DNA of 20,608 nucleotides from Methylovulum sp. (GTDB lineage Bacteria; Pseudomonadota; Gammaproteobacteria; Methylococcales; Methylomonadaceae): assembly GCA_016919605.1 (NCBI GenBank), contig JACXTQ010000039.1, positions 1 to 20,608 on the forward strand, given 5' to 3'. This document shows, in pieces, positions 8,529-16,437 of the stretch. Numbering within the stretch: position 1 is the stretch's first letter; each line of letters starts with the position of its first letter. Under the pieces are notes generated by a model, which was not told where the DNA came from, searched no databases, and saw only the letters and a list, made by a program, of their open reading frames with translations. The position numbers and the translations under genes are program-made.

Positions 8529-9617
8529 TCAACATTCCGCTTCCACCAAACGCACCCGCTGGGTCACGCCGCACACTAACGTATAAGGTATGGTGTCTGC
8601 GCACAAGGCAATCTCTTCCACTGCCAAGCCTTCGCCCCATAAGGTCACGGCATCGCCGGGTTTGGCATGGGGCTGGCTGGCTAGGTCAACGGTGATCATA
8701 TCCATAGACACCCGCCCAATCAGCGGTACGCGTTGGCCATTGACCAGCACCGGCGTACCGGGTTTGGCATAACGCGGATAACCGTCACCGTAGCCTATCG
8801 CCACTACGCCCAAAGTCGTATCTTGTTCACAGACCCAGCGGCAACCATAGCCGACGGTATCGCCTTTCGCCAAGGGCTTGACGGCAATCAGGCGCGAATG
8901 CAGACTCATGACGGGCTTTAAGACCAATTGCGCTCCTATGCTGTCAGGAAACGGCGAAATGCCGTACAGCATCACCCCAGGCCGTACCCAGTCGCTTAAG
9001 GCCTCTGGCCACGCCAAAAGCCCCGCCGAATTGGCTATGCTGCGCTCACCAAGCGTGTCACCGATGGTTTGCCGAAACAACTGGATTTGTTTCAGGGTCA
9101 TGGTATCGCCGCGATCATCGGCATTCGCCAGATGGGTCATCAGGTTAACGGGTTGCTTGACCACGGCGCACTGGCTTAGGTGTTGGGAAACGCGAGGAAA
9201 TTCTTTAGGACTAAAGCCTAGGCGGTTCATGCCGGTGTCCAGTTTTAGCCAGGCCGCAATCTGCGCTGGGCCGCCCTGTTGCGCCAGCAAATCCAATTGG
9301 CTGGCGGTATGCACCACCGCATCCAACTGATAGGCCAGCAAGTCGCCTAGCTCTTCGGCGCAGGTGAAGCCTTCCAGAACCGCAATCCGGCTATGCAGCC
9401 CCGCTTTGCGCAAGCGGATGCCTTCTTGCACCCGCGCCACGGCAAACGCATCGGCTTGCGCCTGGGCCAGCGTTTCCGCCACCCGCAACATGCCATGCCC
9501 ATAACCGTTGGCTTTTATCACCGCCATAACTTTAGCATCAGGGGCATAGTCGCGGACTTTTTGCAGATTATGCGCCAGCGCGTTTAAATTAAGAACTGCA
9601 TAAGCTGCGGGGGTCAT
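8529..9617 (-). CDS. alr: Alanine racemase
   Basis: Alr interconverts L- and D-alanine with pyridoxal phosphate in the cytosol and supplies D-Ala for peptidoglycan. The 362 residues are the usual length. The PLP lysine is K35 in MAVIKANGYGHG. KLDTGMNRLGF (125-135), the phosphate-binding NSAGLL, and the catalytic tyrosine in VGYGCRW (~Y257) are all present, followed by IGYGDGYPR. The start overlaps the dnaB stop by ATGA, so translation is coupled to dnaB. dnaB-alr is a common gammaproteobacterial order. The constitutive alr and the catabolic dadX cannot be separated by sequence alone, but the context favours alr. Confidence 0.96.
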   Translation of the reverse strand: MTPAAYAVLNLNALAHNLQKVRDYAPDAKVMAVIKANGYGHGMLRVAETLAQAQADAFAVARVQEGIRLRKAGLHSRIAVLEGFTCAEELGDLLAYQLDAVVHTASQLDLLAQQGGPAQIAAWLKLDTGMNRLGFSPKEFPRVSQHLSQCAVVKQPVNLMTHLANADDRGDTMTLKQIQLFRQTIGDTLGERSIANSAGLLAWPEALSDWVRPGVMLYGISPFPDSIGAQLVLKPVMSLHSRLIAVKPLAKGDTVGYGCRWVCEQDTTLGVVAIGYGDGYPRYAKPGTPVLVNGQRVPLIGRVSMDMITVDLASQPHAKPGDAVTLWGEGLAVEEIALCADTIPYTLVCGVTQRVRLVEAEC

Positions 9618-12031
9618 TCGTAATCCTCGGCACTGTAACTTTGTCCAGAAAAATTTTCAAAACGGGTATATTGTCCCAAAAAGGTCAGCCTGACCGTGCC
9701 TAACGGGCCGTTACGCTGCTTGCCGATGATGATCTCGGCAATGCCTTTATCGGCGCTGTCTTCGTTGTAGACTTCATCACGATAGACAAACACAATCAAG
9801 TCAGCATCCTGTTCAATTGCGCCGGATTCGCGCAAATCCGACATAACAGGCCGCTTGTTCGGGCGTTGCTCCAGATTACGGTTAAGCTGCGACAAGGCAA
9901 TAACCGGGACGTTCAATTCCTTAGCCAAGGCCTTTAAGCCACGCGAAATGTCGGAAATTTGCTGGACACGGTTCTCACCGCTAGAAGGCGATTGCATCAA
10001 TTGCAAATAATCCAGCACAATCAGGCCCAGTTGCCCGTGTTCGCGGGCCAAACGCCGAGCGCGTGAGCGCACTTCGGTGGGCGACAGCGCCGGGGTGTCA
10101 TCAATAAACAGCTTGGTTTCCGCCAACAAGTTAATCGCCGAGGTCAGCCTAGGCCACTCGTCATCTTCCAGCTTACCCGTGCGCACCTTATGTTGGTCGA
10201 TACGCCCTAAAGATGACATCATCCGCATCGCCAAGGCATCCCCCGGCATTTCCATACTGAACACCGCCACGGGCTTGTCACTTTTGATGGCGATATTTTC
10301 CGCCATGTTCATGGCTATGGTAGTGTTATGGACTACCGTCATATCTTCCAGCAAAAATAATCGGTTGCCATCGCAGACAAAACCGTAATAATCATCTACA
10401 CCGTCATATTCAACAGATACGCCCGTTTGTTGCCACGTCCGCTTGGCCTCCCATGCGGCGGCTTTTTTTCGGGTGATTTTGACGGGAATCGCCTCCACAT
10501 CACCGGTAAACCGCACCCGATGGACGGTGGCCTGGAAATCCCTGGCTTTAATGCTGGCTTGTTTTTGCACCAGCGATGTCCTATAGCCTAAGCTATCGCA
10601 TAAGAACTTGATTTGCTGGGCTAAGGTGGCATTTTTTTGGGTTATCTCGTACATTTTGTAGCGGCTTGCATAATGCCCGTCACTATCAATCAAGCCTGCC
10701 AATAGCTTTAAACGGTTGGCGCGGGAATTAAGCAAAAAGGCTTGCGGGATATGTTTGTTATTCAGCAACCCCTGTTCACGGAGTATTTTTTGTAAAGAAA
10801 AATGATTCTGATGGTTGCCACGTTGCTGTGGACTCTCATTGCTATCGTTGCCGTCCTTATCTTTGGCGAACTTCTCGGTCAACTGTAAGTTTAATCGTTC
10901 GGCATAGTCTCTTAAATAGGCAACGACTTCGGTATCAGTGGTAGCAATGTCCACCGCTGCACTCACCCCATCACCCAGCCATAAGCCTAAAAAATACGGG
11001 CAAAGCGGTAACGCCTGTTCGGTAAATTCAACCGCCACTTTGTAGCCTTTGTAGTTGGAGCGGAATTTGGCCGAGGCCGCCAGATAATCAGTCAATTGCA
11101 CATTTAGGACATCGCCGTTTTTGTGTTTGCCGTCATTACGGCTACGCTTCAAGGATAGGATATGGGATTGGTTGACGCGGTAATCCATCGCCTTATTTTG
11201 CCGTACCCAATACATGGCCTCACGCCCACGCGCCAAAGACAACACCCGTCTAGGCGTGGAGTCATCGCCCATCAGCTCATCACCGACCTGAATATCTTCC
11301 ACAGCCTTGACAGCACCCGAATACATCAATATGGGCGTGCCTTTGCCAAAACACTTGCCCATTGACGGCCTACCGGCAACAATAATTAAATCGGCAGGTT
11401 GCAGGCCAGAGGTGAGTTGGTCAAAGTCCGAAAATCCGGTCGCCGCACCCGTGATATTACCGTCTTGCTCAAACAAGGTTTCGATACGGTCTACGGCCTT
11501 GGCGAGCAGAGCTTTAATGGGGATAAAGCCACCTTGCCCGCGTTGGCGTTGTTCGGCAATCTTAAACACTTCCCGTTCGGCGCTTTCCAGCAATTCGGCG
11601 GTTTCGCGGCCTTCGGGGTTAAACGCCGAATCGGCGATGCGTGTGCCGACATGGATTAACTGGCGCAACACCGAGCGGTCGCGGACAATATTGGCATAAG
11701 TGACAATATTGGCCGCGCTAGGGGTGTTTTTTGCCAGCCAGCCCAGATAAGCCAAGCCACCGGTATCGGCCAAATCGCCCGCCAAGGCTTCGGAAATGGT
11801 GACAATGTCAAACGGCGATTGCTTTTCGGCCAGTTGCGCGATAACTTTAAAAATCAACCGATGATCGCGGCGATAAAAATCGATTTCCTGCACCTTGTCG
11901 GCAACCGAATCCCAGGTTTGGTTATCCAGCATCAAGCCACCCAAAACCGCCTGTTCGGCGGGGATGGAATGGGGTGGTATTCTTAGCGAGTCCAACGGAT
12001 CATCGTTATCAAACATATAGTTATTGGACAT
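9614..12031 (-). CDS. dnaB: Replicative DNA helicase DnaB containing an intein
   Basis: DnaB is the hexameric 5'-3' helicase of the replication fork. The 805-residue precursor is 343 residues longer than normal. Removing the intein leaves 462 residues, the usual DnaB size. The N-terminal domain starts at RIPPHSIPAEQAVLGGLM. The RecA-like domain carries the Walker A segment GRPSMGK (220-226), interrupted straight after the lysine. It resumes with TTIAMNMAENIA and continues with VFSMEMPGDALAMRMMSSLG, Walker B LIVLDYLQLM and SDLRESGAIEQDADLIVFVYRDE. Helicase activity therefore requires protein splicing. It is coupled to alr by ATGA and lies 46 bases downstream of a DUF1348-like gene. Confidence 0.96.
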   Translation of the reverse strand: MSNNYMFDNDDPLDSLRIPPHSIPAEQAVLGGLMLDNQTWDSVADKVQEIDFYRRDHRLIFKVIAQLAEKQSPFDIVTISEALAGDLADTGGLAYLGWLAKNTPSAANIVTYANIVRDRSVLRQLIHVGTRIADSAFNPEGRETAELLESAEREVFKIAEQRQRGQGGFIPIKALLAKAVDRIETLFEQDGNITGAATGFSDFDQLTSGLQPADLIIVAGRPSMGKCFGKGTPILMYSGAVKAVEDIQVGDELMGDDSTPRRVLSLARGREAMYWVRQNKAMDYRVNQSHILSLKRSRNDGKHKNGDVLNVQLTDYLAASAKFRSNYKGYKVAVEFTEQALPLCPYFLGLWLGDGVSAAVDIATTDTEVVAYLRDYAERLNLQLTEKFAKDKDGNDSNESPQQRGNHQNHFSLQKILREQGLLNNKHIPQAFLLNSRANRLKLLAGLIDSDGHYASRYKMYEITQKNATLAQQIKFLCDSLGYRTSLVQKQASIKARDFQATVHRVRFTGDVEAIPVKITRKKAAAWEAKRTWQQTGVSVEYDGVDDYYGFVCDGNRLFLLEDMTVVHNTTIAMNMAENIAIKSDKPVAVFSMEMPGDALAMRMMSSLGRIDQHKVRTGKLEDDEWPRLTSAINLLAETKLFIDDTPALSPTEVRSRARRLAREHGQLGLIVLDYLQLMQSPSSGENRVQQISDISRGLKALAKELNVPVIALSQLNRNLEQRPNKRPVMSDLRESGAIEQDADLIVFVYRDEVYNEDSADKGIAEIIIGKQRNGPLGTVRLTFLGQYTRFENFSGQSYSAEDYE
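10325..11353 (-). mobile_element. DnaB intein with LAGLIDADG homing endonuclease
   Basis: This is a class-1-type intein of 343 residues (precursor 227-569). The first residue is Cys (CFGKGTPILMYSGAVKAVEDI). It ends FLLEDMTVVHN, followed by the +1 extein residue Thr. The splicing block near 285-292 reads RVNQSHIL, with His290 but Asn where most inteins have Thr. Two LAGLIDADG motifs are present, FLGLWLGDG (347-355) and LLAGLIDSDG (443-452), each keeping its acidic residue, so the homing endonuclease looks intact. Codon usage and GC resemble dnaB, hinting at long residence. Boundaries are exact to the codon on family rules. Confidence 0.95.
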
Positions 12032-12077
12032 ACTTATCTAAACATCAGCGGGTTACGATAGAAATGATAAACAGCCC

Positions 12078-12551
12078 TCACAAACCCAGCTCGGATAGGC
12101 CAGGATGCCCGTCAGGCCGCGGCCCTTGCGGCCAATAAAATAGCCTATCTGCGGCATGGATAGGCAAATCATTGATGCTGGCAACCCGCCGCTGCATCAG
12201 GCCATATTCGTTGAATTGCCAATTTTCATTGCCGTAAGAGCGGAACCACTGTCCTGCCGCATCATGCCATTCATAGGCAAAACGCACGGCAATCCGGTTA
12301 TCGGTAAACGCCCACAATTCTTTAATCAGGCGGTACTCCAGCTCGGTCGCCCATTTGCGTTCCAAAAAGGCGGTTATCGCCCCTCTACCGACAATAAACT
12401 CAGCGCGGTTACGCCAAGTGGAATCCTGCGTATAGGCTAAGGCACAGCGTTGGGGATCGCGCGAATTCCAGGCATCTTCAGCGGCGCGGATTTTTTGCTC
12501 GGCGCTGGCAAGCGTAAATGGCGGAAAGGGTGGCTTGGTTTCTATGGACAT
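12078..12551 (-). CDS. NTF2-fold protein, DUF1348-like
   Basis: The 157-residue soluble protein resembles the DUF1348 branch of the nuclear transport factor 2 superfamily. Family-like segments are AEDAWNSRDPQRCALAYTQDSTWRNRAEFIVGR (about 25-57), FLERKW, and WFRSYGNENWQFNEYGLMQRRVASINDLPI near the C-terminus. The cone-shaped NTF2 fold often binds small hydrophobic ligands, but no reaction is known for this branch. A GGAGG ribosome-binding site lies 5 bases before the ATG. It is upstream of dnaB on the same strand with 46 bases between, possibly cotranscribed. No functional link to replication is evident. Confidence 0.85.
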   Translation of the reverse strand: MSIETKPPFPPFTLASAEQKIRAAEDAWNSRDPQRCALAYTQDSTWRNRAEFIVGRGAITAFLERKWATELEYRLIKELWAFTDNRIAVRFAYEWHDAAGQWFRSYGNENWQFNEYGLMQRRVASINDLPIHAADRLFYWPQGPRPDGHPGLSELGL

Positions 12552-12652
12552 ATCGCCTCCGGCTTAGGTTAATGGGTGGTTGTAAAAATTTTTAAGCATA
12601 ACATAATTACCGGCCACACAAATGAAATAAGCGGCACTTTTAAAATAATAGC

Positions 12653-12682
12653 TTGTTATCCATATAGTAAAACCTATATAAT
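12653..12682 (+). promoter_or_regulatory. tRNA-Leu promoter
   Basis: TTGTTA (12653-12658) and a perfect TATAAT (12677-12682) with an 18-base spacer lie just ahead of the tRNA at 12701. The predicted start is about 12 bases before the mature 5' end. Confidence 0.65.
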
Positions 12683-12700
12683 GCTAAGTTCATTCAAAGT

Positions 12701-12785
<85 letters not shown>

Positions 12786-12848
12786 TTTATATTTTAACCC
12801 ATTGAATTTAAACAGGTTAAATGTATTAATTGATTGAAATAGGCTCTA

Positions 12849-12869
12849 GCTGTTTTGCTACAAAACAGC
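12849..12869. repeat. Inverted repeat before the integrase gene
   Basis: GCTGTTTTG (12849-12857) and CAAAACAGC (12861-12869) form a perfect 9-bp inverted repeat with a 3-base centre, ending 20 bases before the integrase ATG. It could be an operator, an integrase or excisionase site, or an RNA hairpin controlling integrase translation. A shorter pair, TTTAACC (12793-12799) and GGTTAAA (12815-12821), lies between it and the tRNA. Confidence 0.5.
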
Positions 12870-12889
12870 GCCCCAAATGAGCCGCCACT

Positions 12890-14563
12890 ATGTCAAAAAT
12901 GCCCCATCTTTTCAGACGCGGCAACATGCAATATTTTCGCCTCTCAGTTCCCCTTCGATTTCGACCAGTTCTTAAAATTTCCGAATTTACACAATCGCTA
13001 CGCACCCAAAACCGTAAAGATGCAATTCCAGCCGCCTACAAGCTCGCTGGAGAAGCAAAAGAACTTTTCAACTACTTGGATAGCGTAATGGATAAAAAAG
13101 GGCCTGATGATTACGATGAGAGTGCTCTTCATGAAATACTAAACGAGTTGGAAAGAGCAGAGGCCGCCGGTGAAGCAAAAATCTCCTTACTGCTTGCCAG
13201 AAAAAAAATGGCAATCAACGCGAGAAAAGACATAAAAATCGAAGAACTTGAGAATAAAATATTTGACAATAACCGCAAAAATAAAAAGGAAATCGAGCTT
13301 GCATTAGATGCAAAAGAGCTTGAAATCTATCGTAAGTTACATGCCATTCGGCAATCAACTGAAATAAAGCAACCCCCCACCCAAAACAGAAGCAAATCCC
13401 CACGCCTTTCCGTTGTCCGTCAAAGTTTGATTGAAAATATAGGCGAATCCAACCCCTCCGCTAATAAAAAAACAAATGCTGAAAAGTGGTGGAGCGCGTT
13501 TGTCGAGTTGATTGGCAACAAGCAGGTGGTTGATCTGGAGCAAATCGACATAGATTGCTTTCTTGAAGAAATTTGTTTTTTACCAAGCAAAGATAATTTG
13601 CCAGAACATAAGAAACTGACTTTTAAAGAAAAAATAAGTCTTTGCAAAAAAACTAAATCAGAAACAATTTCACCAAAAACCTATGCCAATAGCTATAAAT
13701 CGCCAGTCAAGAAATTTATAGAACACGGATATAAGGAATTTAAAAATTCCGGCTTTAAAAAGCTAACCGTAAATGATGCAAATAAATACTATGGCAATCA
13801 AGTTGCCGGAAAAGGCGAACAAAGGCCACTTTTAATTTCTGAGGTTAACAAACTCGTCAACAATGATGTGATGAAAGCTATCATATCCGATAGGGAGAAA
13901 GTCCATTTTTACTGGCTTCTGGTTGTGGGATTATTTAGCGGGGCGCGGCTTAACGAGATTTGCCAACTCCACCCAACTAACGATATTAGACAGGATAAAT
14001 CCGGCATTTGGTTTTTTGAAGTCACAGAAGATGGAGCAAATCAATCAGCGAAAACCAAAGCCAGCAAAAAGGATGTTCCCATTCATCAAAAGTTGATTGA
14101 CTTAGGGTTTATAGATTATGTCTTGGACAGGCGGTTGCAAAACGCCTGTGTGGTCTTCCCGTTTACGCCCCGCAAACGGGGCAACATCGAGAACACCGGT
14201 GATAACGCCGGACAAAATGTAACCACCTATCTTAAGAAAATCGGCTTATTTGATGAAACGAGCGGGAATAAAATAAGCGGATTACATTGTTTGCGGAAAA
14301 CCTTTATTACAGAGGCCGCTACTTGCGGCATGGTCAGTTTTTCGGGGGATGATATTGATAGATTCCGGTCAAGCTTAGGCCGGATTGCCCCTATTGTTGG
14401 TCATGAGTCTGGCGCGTTTAACAAAGCGGGTGAAAATGTTTGTATGACCGCATTTTATGCTAAGAGAAAGCTTGAAGAGTTAAAAAAGGGCGATATTGCC
14501 AAAAAGAAAGCTGTGGTTGATTTTTTAGATTATGGTGTAGTCTTCCCTACGCCTAAACAATAA
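12890..14563 (+). CDS. int: Tyrosine integrase of the tRNA-Leu element
   Basis: This is a site-specific recombinase expected to insert and excise the element at the tRNA-Leu 3' end. At 557 residues it is long. A DUF6538-like N-terminus (PHLFRRGNMQYFRLSVP) comes first, then a charged, probably coiled-coil region (~80-150), a core-binding region (~195-300) and a catalytic domain. The catalytic residues are R353 (SGARLNEIC), a lysine in TKASKKDVPIH (390-394), H466 and R469 (LHCLRK), H505 (VGHES) and Y523 (AFYAKRK). All are present. Two in-frame ATGs (12890 and 12899) are possible, and neither has a strong ribosome-binding site. The gene is AT-rich compared with its chromosomal neighbours. Its 3' end overlaps the convergent gene by 39 bases. 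Confidence 0.93.
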   Translation: MSKMPHLFRRGNMQYFRLSVPLRFRPVLKISEFTQSLRTQNRKDAIPAAYKLAGEAKELFNYLDSVMDKKGPDDYDESALHEILNELERAEAAGEAKISLLLARKKMAINARKDIKIEELENKIFDNNRKNKKEIELALDAKELEIYRKLHAIRQSTEIKQPPTQNRSKSPRLSVVRQSLIENIGESNPSANKKTNAEKWWSAFVELIGNKQVVDLEQIDIDCFLEEICFLPSKDNLPEHKKLTFKEKISLCKKTKSETISPKTYANSYKSPVKKFIEHGYKEFKNSGFKKLTVNDANKYYGNQVAGKGEQRPLLISEVNKLVNNDVMKAIISDREKVHFYWLLVVGLFSGARLNEICQLHPTNDIRQDKSGIWFFEVTEDGANQSAKTKASKKDVPIHQKLIDLGFIDYVLDRRLQNACVVFPFTPRKRGNIENTGDNAGQNVTTYLKKIGLFDETSGNKISGLHCLRKTFITEAATCGMVSFSGDDIDRFRSSLGRIAPIVGHESGAFNKAGENVCMTAFYAKRKLEELKKGDIAKKKAVVDFLDYGVVFPTPKQ

Positions 14564-14989
14564 TAAGCCGCCATCATCGCCTTGCACTGTCGTAACTTTA
14601 CCCAAAGTAGGGTGCTGGATTGCGTTTACTCGCATTCCCGCGTGGTCTGTTGTGGACAAGATGGTCGATTCTGCCAAAATGGCCGAAAGCTCTTCAAAGC
14701 TCACCTGTTCAAAGTTAATGTTAGAGGTAAAACCAATTTGCTCTGGCAAAGAATCACAGAGTCGTTTTATATCGGTGTCGCCTGGCAAAGATATAAGGAC
14801 TTCTTGTGTGTCGATTTGTAGAAAATAATCATTGAATTTTTCCATATCTGTTATTTCTTGATTAAAAGCATCTAGCGGGTCTTTGGCAAGTTTTTTAATA
14901 ATTCCGGCAAATATTACCTGATCCTTTTTGCTAAGTTTTTTACTAATGTAGTTGATTACTTCTTGATCTTCTTTGTTGATGCCATCCAT
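14525..14989 (-). CDS. Unrecognised element protein overlapping int
   Basis: I do not recognise this 154-residue acidic soluble protein. The N-terminal half is helical and charged (NKEDQEVINYISKKLSKKDQVIFAGIIKKLAKDP). The C-terminal half looks more beta-like (NAIQHPTLGKVTTVQGDDGGLLLFRRR). I chose ATG 14989 because AGGA lies 9 bases upstream; the frame also extends to a TTG at 15037. It is convergent with the integrase and overlaps its last 39 bases, and it lies downstream of rep. Position between integrase and Rep is where small mobile elements often carry accessory or cargo genes, but no function can be assigned. Confidence 0.65.
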   Translation of the reverse strand: MDGINKEDQEVINYISKKLSKKDQVIFAGIIKKLAKDPLDAFNQEITDMEKFNDYFLQIDTQEVLISLPGDTDIKRLCDSLPEQIGFTSNINFEQVSFEELSAILAESTILSTTDHAGMRVNAIQHPTLGKVTTVQGDDGGLLLFRRREDYTII

Positions 14990-15084
14990 TTTTATATTCC
15001 TGTTTTTGATTGGTTGAAACGCCAGCTTACCAGACAACGGCTAAAACAAAAAAAAATAAAACAATAAAAATCAAATACTTAAAA

Positions 15085-15102
15085 TAAGTAAGCCGTGACT
15101 TA
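15085..15102 (-). repeat. Rep-flanking repeat, copy 1
   Basis: On the minus strand this 18-base segment, which overlaps the rep stop codon, starts TAAGTCACGGCTT. It matches 15 of 18 bases of a plus-strand segment at 16419-16436. The two copies lie in inverted orientation on either side of rep. They might be initiator-binding sites or a relic of a duplication. Confidence 0.4.
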
Positions 15103-16236
15103 TCTGTTATTTTCGCTTAATTTGTCGTGATAAGCCTTAGCCGCCTGAGTGACCCCCCGCGTAGCAGTAAAAGTTTTTTGCCCTAGCAGGTAGCGGCTTC
15201 TGACTGTACCGCGTTCCTTCATGCAATACAGCGACCAATGCAAATTGGTGTGAAGCCCACCGTGGGTAGCTGTTCGAATTTTGCGTTTTCCTGATGAAAA
15301 AATCAGGGCATGGCGTTTAAAGTCAGCCGTTACCGAACTGTTAAGCTGGTGGAACACTCCCCGCGCTCGCTTCGCCTCGCTTGGTTTGATAAGCAACGTG
15401 CCGTGTAGGTGAGGTTTTCCGGTACTGTCGGCGGTTTCCGCCAACTCATAAGCAAACCAAAAATCAGGGGTGCGGCCTAAAGCCCTTTTAAGCGTTATTT
15501 TTAACAAATGCTGTAGGTAGGTTACATCATTCTCTTTCGAGCCGTGAGCGGCTCTCCAGAGGTTCTGTGACAGATTCCAAGTAAAGGGAACTGCCTTTAA
15601 TTCTGTTTCGGCTTCTATTGCCGCTGTGCCAAGCTGATAAAAACAAGCCGTTGCTTGATTTGACAATTCGCGCCATTTTTGAATTTTTTGGTAAAGGTCT
15701 GGGTGATTGCCTGAGAGAGGAGGTGTAACTGTAGGCGATAGGGGCAAATAACGGAGTAAATCTATATATACTGTAGTGGCACTCAAATCGCCCCTTGATG
15801 ATTCAGCCGCAAACCGCATAGCCTCTGTGCTGGCAAGCCCTTTAGTGATCTTGTTCGTTGTTCGCTTTTTGTTACCATTTTGAATTTTTGCCATAGCCAT
15901 TAAAGCTTTTTTACGCGCCAGCATTCCCTCATAATCAGCTTTTCGTCTTAACGAATTGGTCGGTTTTTCTTCCCTTAGCCAGTCATCCAAGTTTGCAATG
16001 GCAATGGCTATTTCTTCATCCTCTCTGACTTTAAGGGCCAAAGTATCGGCTTCTTTTTTGGCGTGGCGATTTTGGCTGTGATCCGGCGCGGTGGTCTTCT
16101 CTACACCCAAATCTGCGAAAAGCTCATCTATCTGCTCGTCTCTCGCTTTGATTTCATCGGGTGTCATGCCAAAACCACCACTTGACCTTAGCAAATCGGA
16201 TACATGACGAAGTTGGCGGTCGCTGTTAAATAACAT
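15100..16236 (-). CDS. rep: Rolling-circle-type replication initiator (HUH endonuclease)
   Basis: The 378-residue protein has the motif set of a single-tyrosine HUH nicking enzyme. FAYELAETADSTGKPHLHGTLL holds the metal-binding HLH (276-278), and LHWSLYCMKERG holds Y337xxK340. Enzymes of this kind nick one strand of an origin, stay linked to the 5' end through the tyrosine, and start rolling-circle replication. The spacing resembles filamentous-phage gpII and related plasmid Reps. The first ~130 residues are charged and helical without an assigned domain. The ATG at 16236 has only a weak ribosome-binding site; an internal ATG follows 23 codons later. A 200-base non-coding region upstream could hold the origin. 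I am sure of the motifs, less of the exact family. Confidence 0.78.
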   Translation of the reverse strand: MLFNSDRQLRHVSDLLRSSGGFGMTPDEIKARDEQIDELFADLGVEKTTAPDHSQNRHAKKEADTLALKVREDEEIAIAIANLDDWLREEKPTNSLRRKADYEGMLARKKALMAMAKIQNGNKKRTTNKITKGLASTEAMRFAAESSRGDLSATTVYIDLLRYLPLSPTVTPPLSGNHPDLYQKIQKWRELSNQATACFYQLGTAAIEAETELKAVPFTWNLSQNLWRAAHGSKENDVTYLQHLLKITLKRALGRTPDFWFAYELAETADSTGKPHLHGTLLIKPSEAKRARGVFHQLNSSVTADFKRHALIFSSGKRKIRTATHGGLHTNLHWSLYCMKERGTVRSRYLLGQKTFTATRGVTQAAKAYHDKLSENNR

Positions 16237-16271
16237 GGTATAATTTCACCGTTAATTTAGAGGATTAACAT

Positions 16272-16310
16272 AAAAAGCCAGAGGGTTGCCGCCCTTTTTT
16301 CTGGCTTTTT
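16272..16310. terminator. Bidirectional hairpin terminator upstream of rep
   Basis: A 10-bp perfect stem AAAAAGCCAG (16272-16281) / CTGGCTTTTT (16301-16310) encloses a smaller AGGG/CCCT stem. A and T tracts flank it, so it can terminate on both strands. On the minus strand it lies about 130 bases after the HTH gene and would end the RHH-HTH transcript before rep. A role as an origin hairpin for the Rep protein is an alternative. Confidence 0.6.
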
Positions 16311-16418
16311 TATGCTTTTTGGTTTTGGATTTTCAAAAAATCATCGCCCGGTGAGTGCAGGGGCTAAACGTAAATCCGAAAATTTCTAAGCTTTGCCTTG
16401 TCATCTTTGAACCGTAAG

Positions 16419-16436
16419 TAAGTCACCGCTTGTTTA
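16419..16436 (+). repeat. Rep-flanking repeat, copy 2
   Basis: This segment, starting TAAGTCACCGCTT, is the inverted counterpart of 15085-15102, with three mismatches in 18 bases. It lies just past the stop of the HTH gene, at the far edge of the non-coding region upstream of rep, a plausible place for an origin component. Confidence 0.4.
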
Positions 16437-16437
16437 A

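Noticed and set aside
9614..12031. Two separate genes or a frameshifted dnaB
   Set aside because: The frame is continuous, the insertion has both intein splice-junction signatures, and removing it gives a normal-length DnaB.
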